Shown one piece after another: positions 5,702-5,878 of a DNA stretch of 5,878 bases; position 1 is the stretch's first letter, and each line of letters opens with the position of its first letter. The position numbers and the translations under genes are program-made. Under the pieces are notes generated by a model. That model made no database searches. It was given only the letters and a program-made list of their open reading frames with translations, and was not told where the DNA came from. The DNA lies in the NCBI GenBank assembly GCA_030634235.1, contig DAOWBD010000069.1:1-5878 (forward strand). The letters run 5' to 3'. Source of the stretch: Candidatus Omnitrophota bacterium (GTDB lineage Bacteria; Omnitrophota; Gorgyraeia; Zapsychrales; Zapsychraceae).

Positions 5702-5878
5702 CTTAGAAGAAAATACCCTAATCCGACACCAACAGATAAAAACAAAGCAGACAATATTGTCTTGTAGTATAAAATCGCTTTTTTCTTTTTTCTTGCCATG
5801 TTTAAGCAAAGAACCGCGGCCCACGCAACAACTAAAGGCCATGTCGAAGCAACGGCATATTGAAAAAAAGATGCTAAG
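5695..5878 (-). CDS. C-terminal end of an unidentified integral membrane protein (cut by window edge)
   Basis: Reading the minus strand from the right edge, one frame is open for 60 codons (5877-5695) and ends in TAG. It encodes two hydrophobic stretches, roughly residues 8-26 (with STWPLVVAWAAVLCL) and 41-58 (ILSALFLSVGVGLGYFLL). A basic cluster, MARKKKK (27-33), separates them, as expected for a two-helix hairpin with a cytoplasmic loop. There is an internal ATG at 5799 that would give a 34-residue single-span peptide. It has no ribosome site, so a longer protein entering from outside the window is more likely. A competing frame (5842-5660) gives a cysteine-rich, low-plausibility product and was not chosen. 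The family cannot be named from this fragment. The stop lies 97 bp before purA. Confidence 0.5.
   Translation of the reverse strand, partial: LASFFQYAVASTWPLVVAWAAVLCLNMARKKKKAILYYKTILSALFLSVGVGLGYFLLSS

Noticed and set aside
5660..5842. 60-residue minus-strand frame upstream of purA
   Set aside because: Its product is cysteine-rich with no coherent pattern, it runs through the predicted purA promoter, and it overlaps a more protein-like frame that ends at 5695.

Overview
This 5.9-kb window looks like ordinary chromosomal core DNA of a Gram-negative bacterium. Every supportable gene is on the minus strand, so the reading direction runs from the right end to the left. Base composition is moderate (GC in the mid-forties by eye). 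A lipobox lipoprotein with an OmpA peptidoglycan-binding domain, together with the uppS-cdsA-dxr-rseP order, points to a diderm. The atypical CdsA signature and the overall look suggest an uncultured lineage, perhaps near the PVC/Omnitrophota group. That placement is a guess, not something the sequence proves.

Layout in transcription order. (1) At the right edge is the C-terminal 60 codons of an unidentified membrane protein (5878-5695). (2) A leader of about 97 bp with a consensus -10 box leads into purA (5597-4326), which commits IMP to AMP synthesis. (3) A 96-bp gap holds a good sigma70-type promoter and a perfect Shine-Dalgarno ahead of an OmpA-domain lipoprotein (4229-3621). This is followed 44 bp later by a small membrane-anchored coiled-coil protein (3576-3232). 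(4) A 156-bp gap contains a perfect 11-bp hairpin followed by a T-rich tract, only 29 nt before uppS. (5) A tightly packed four-gene unit follows: uppS (3075-2344), cdsA (2339-1512), dxr (1522-362) and the first 121 codons of rseP (365-1). Its genes overlap or lie within 4 bp of each other.

Apart from purA, the identified genes serve the cell envelope. Dxr commits carbon to isoprenoids through the MEP pathway. UppS turns isoprenyl diphosphates into the undecaprenyl carrier for peptidoglycan and O-antigen. CdsA makes CDP-diacylglycerol for phospholipids. RseP is the intramembrane protease of envelope-stress signalling. The OmpA lipoprotein probably ties the outer membrane to peptidoglycan.

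I found no mobile element, CRISPR array, tRNA, rRNA or recognisable riboswitch, and no clearly new system. Points worth a second look are the hairpin sitting directly in front of uppS, natural substitutions at family-conserved residues in CdsA and Dxr, the lipoprotein/coiled-coil pair, and a marked excess of GATC sites.
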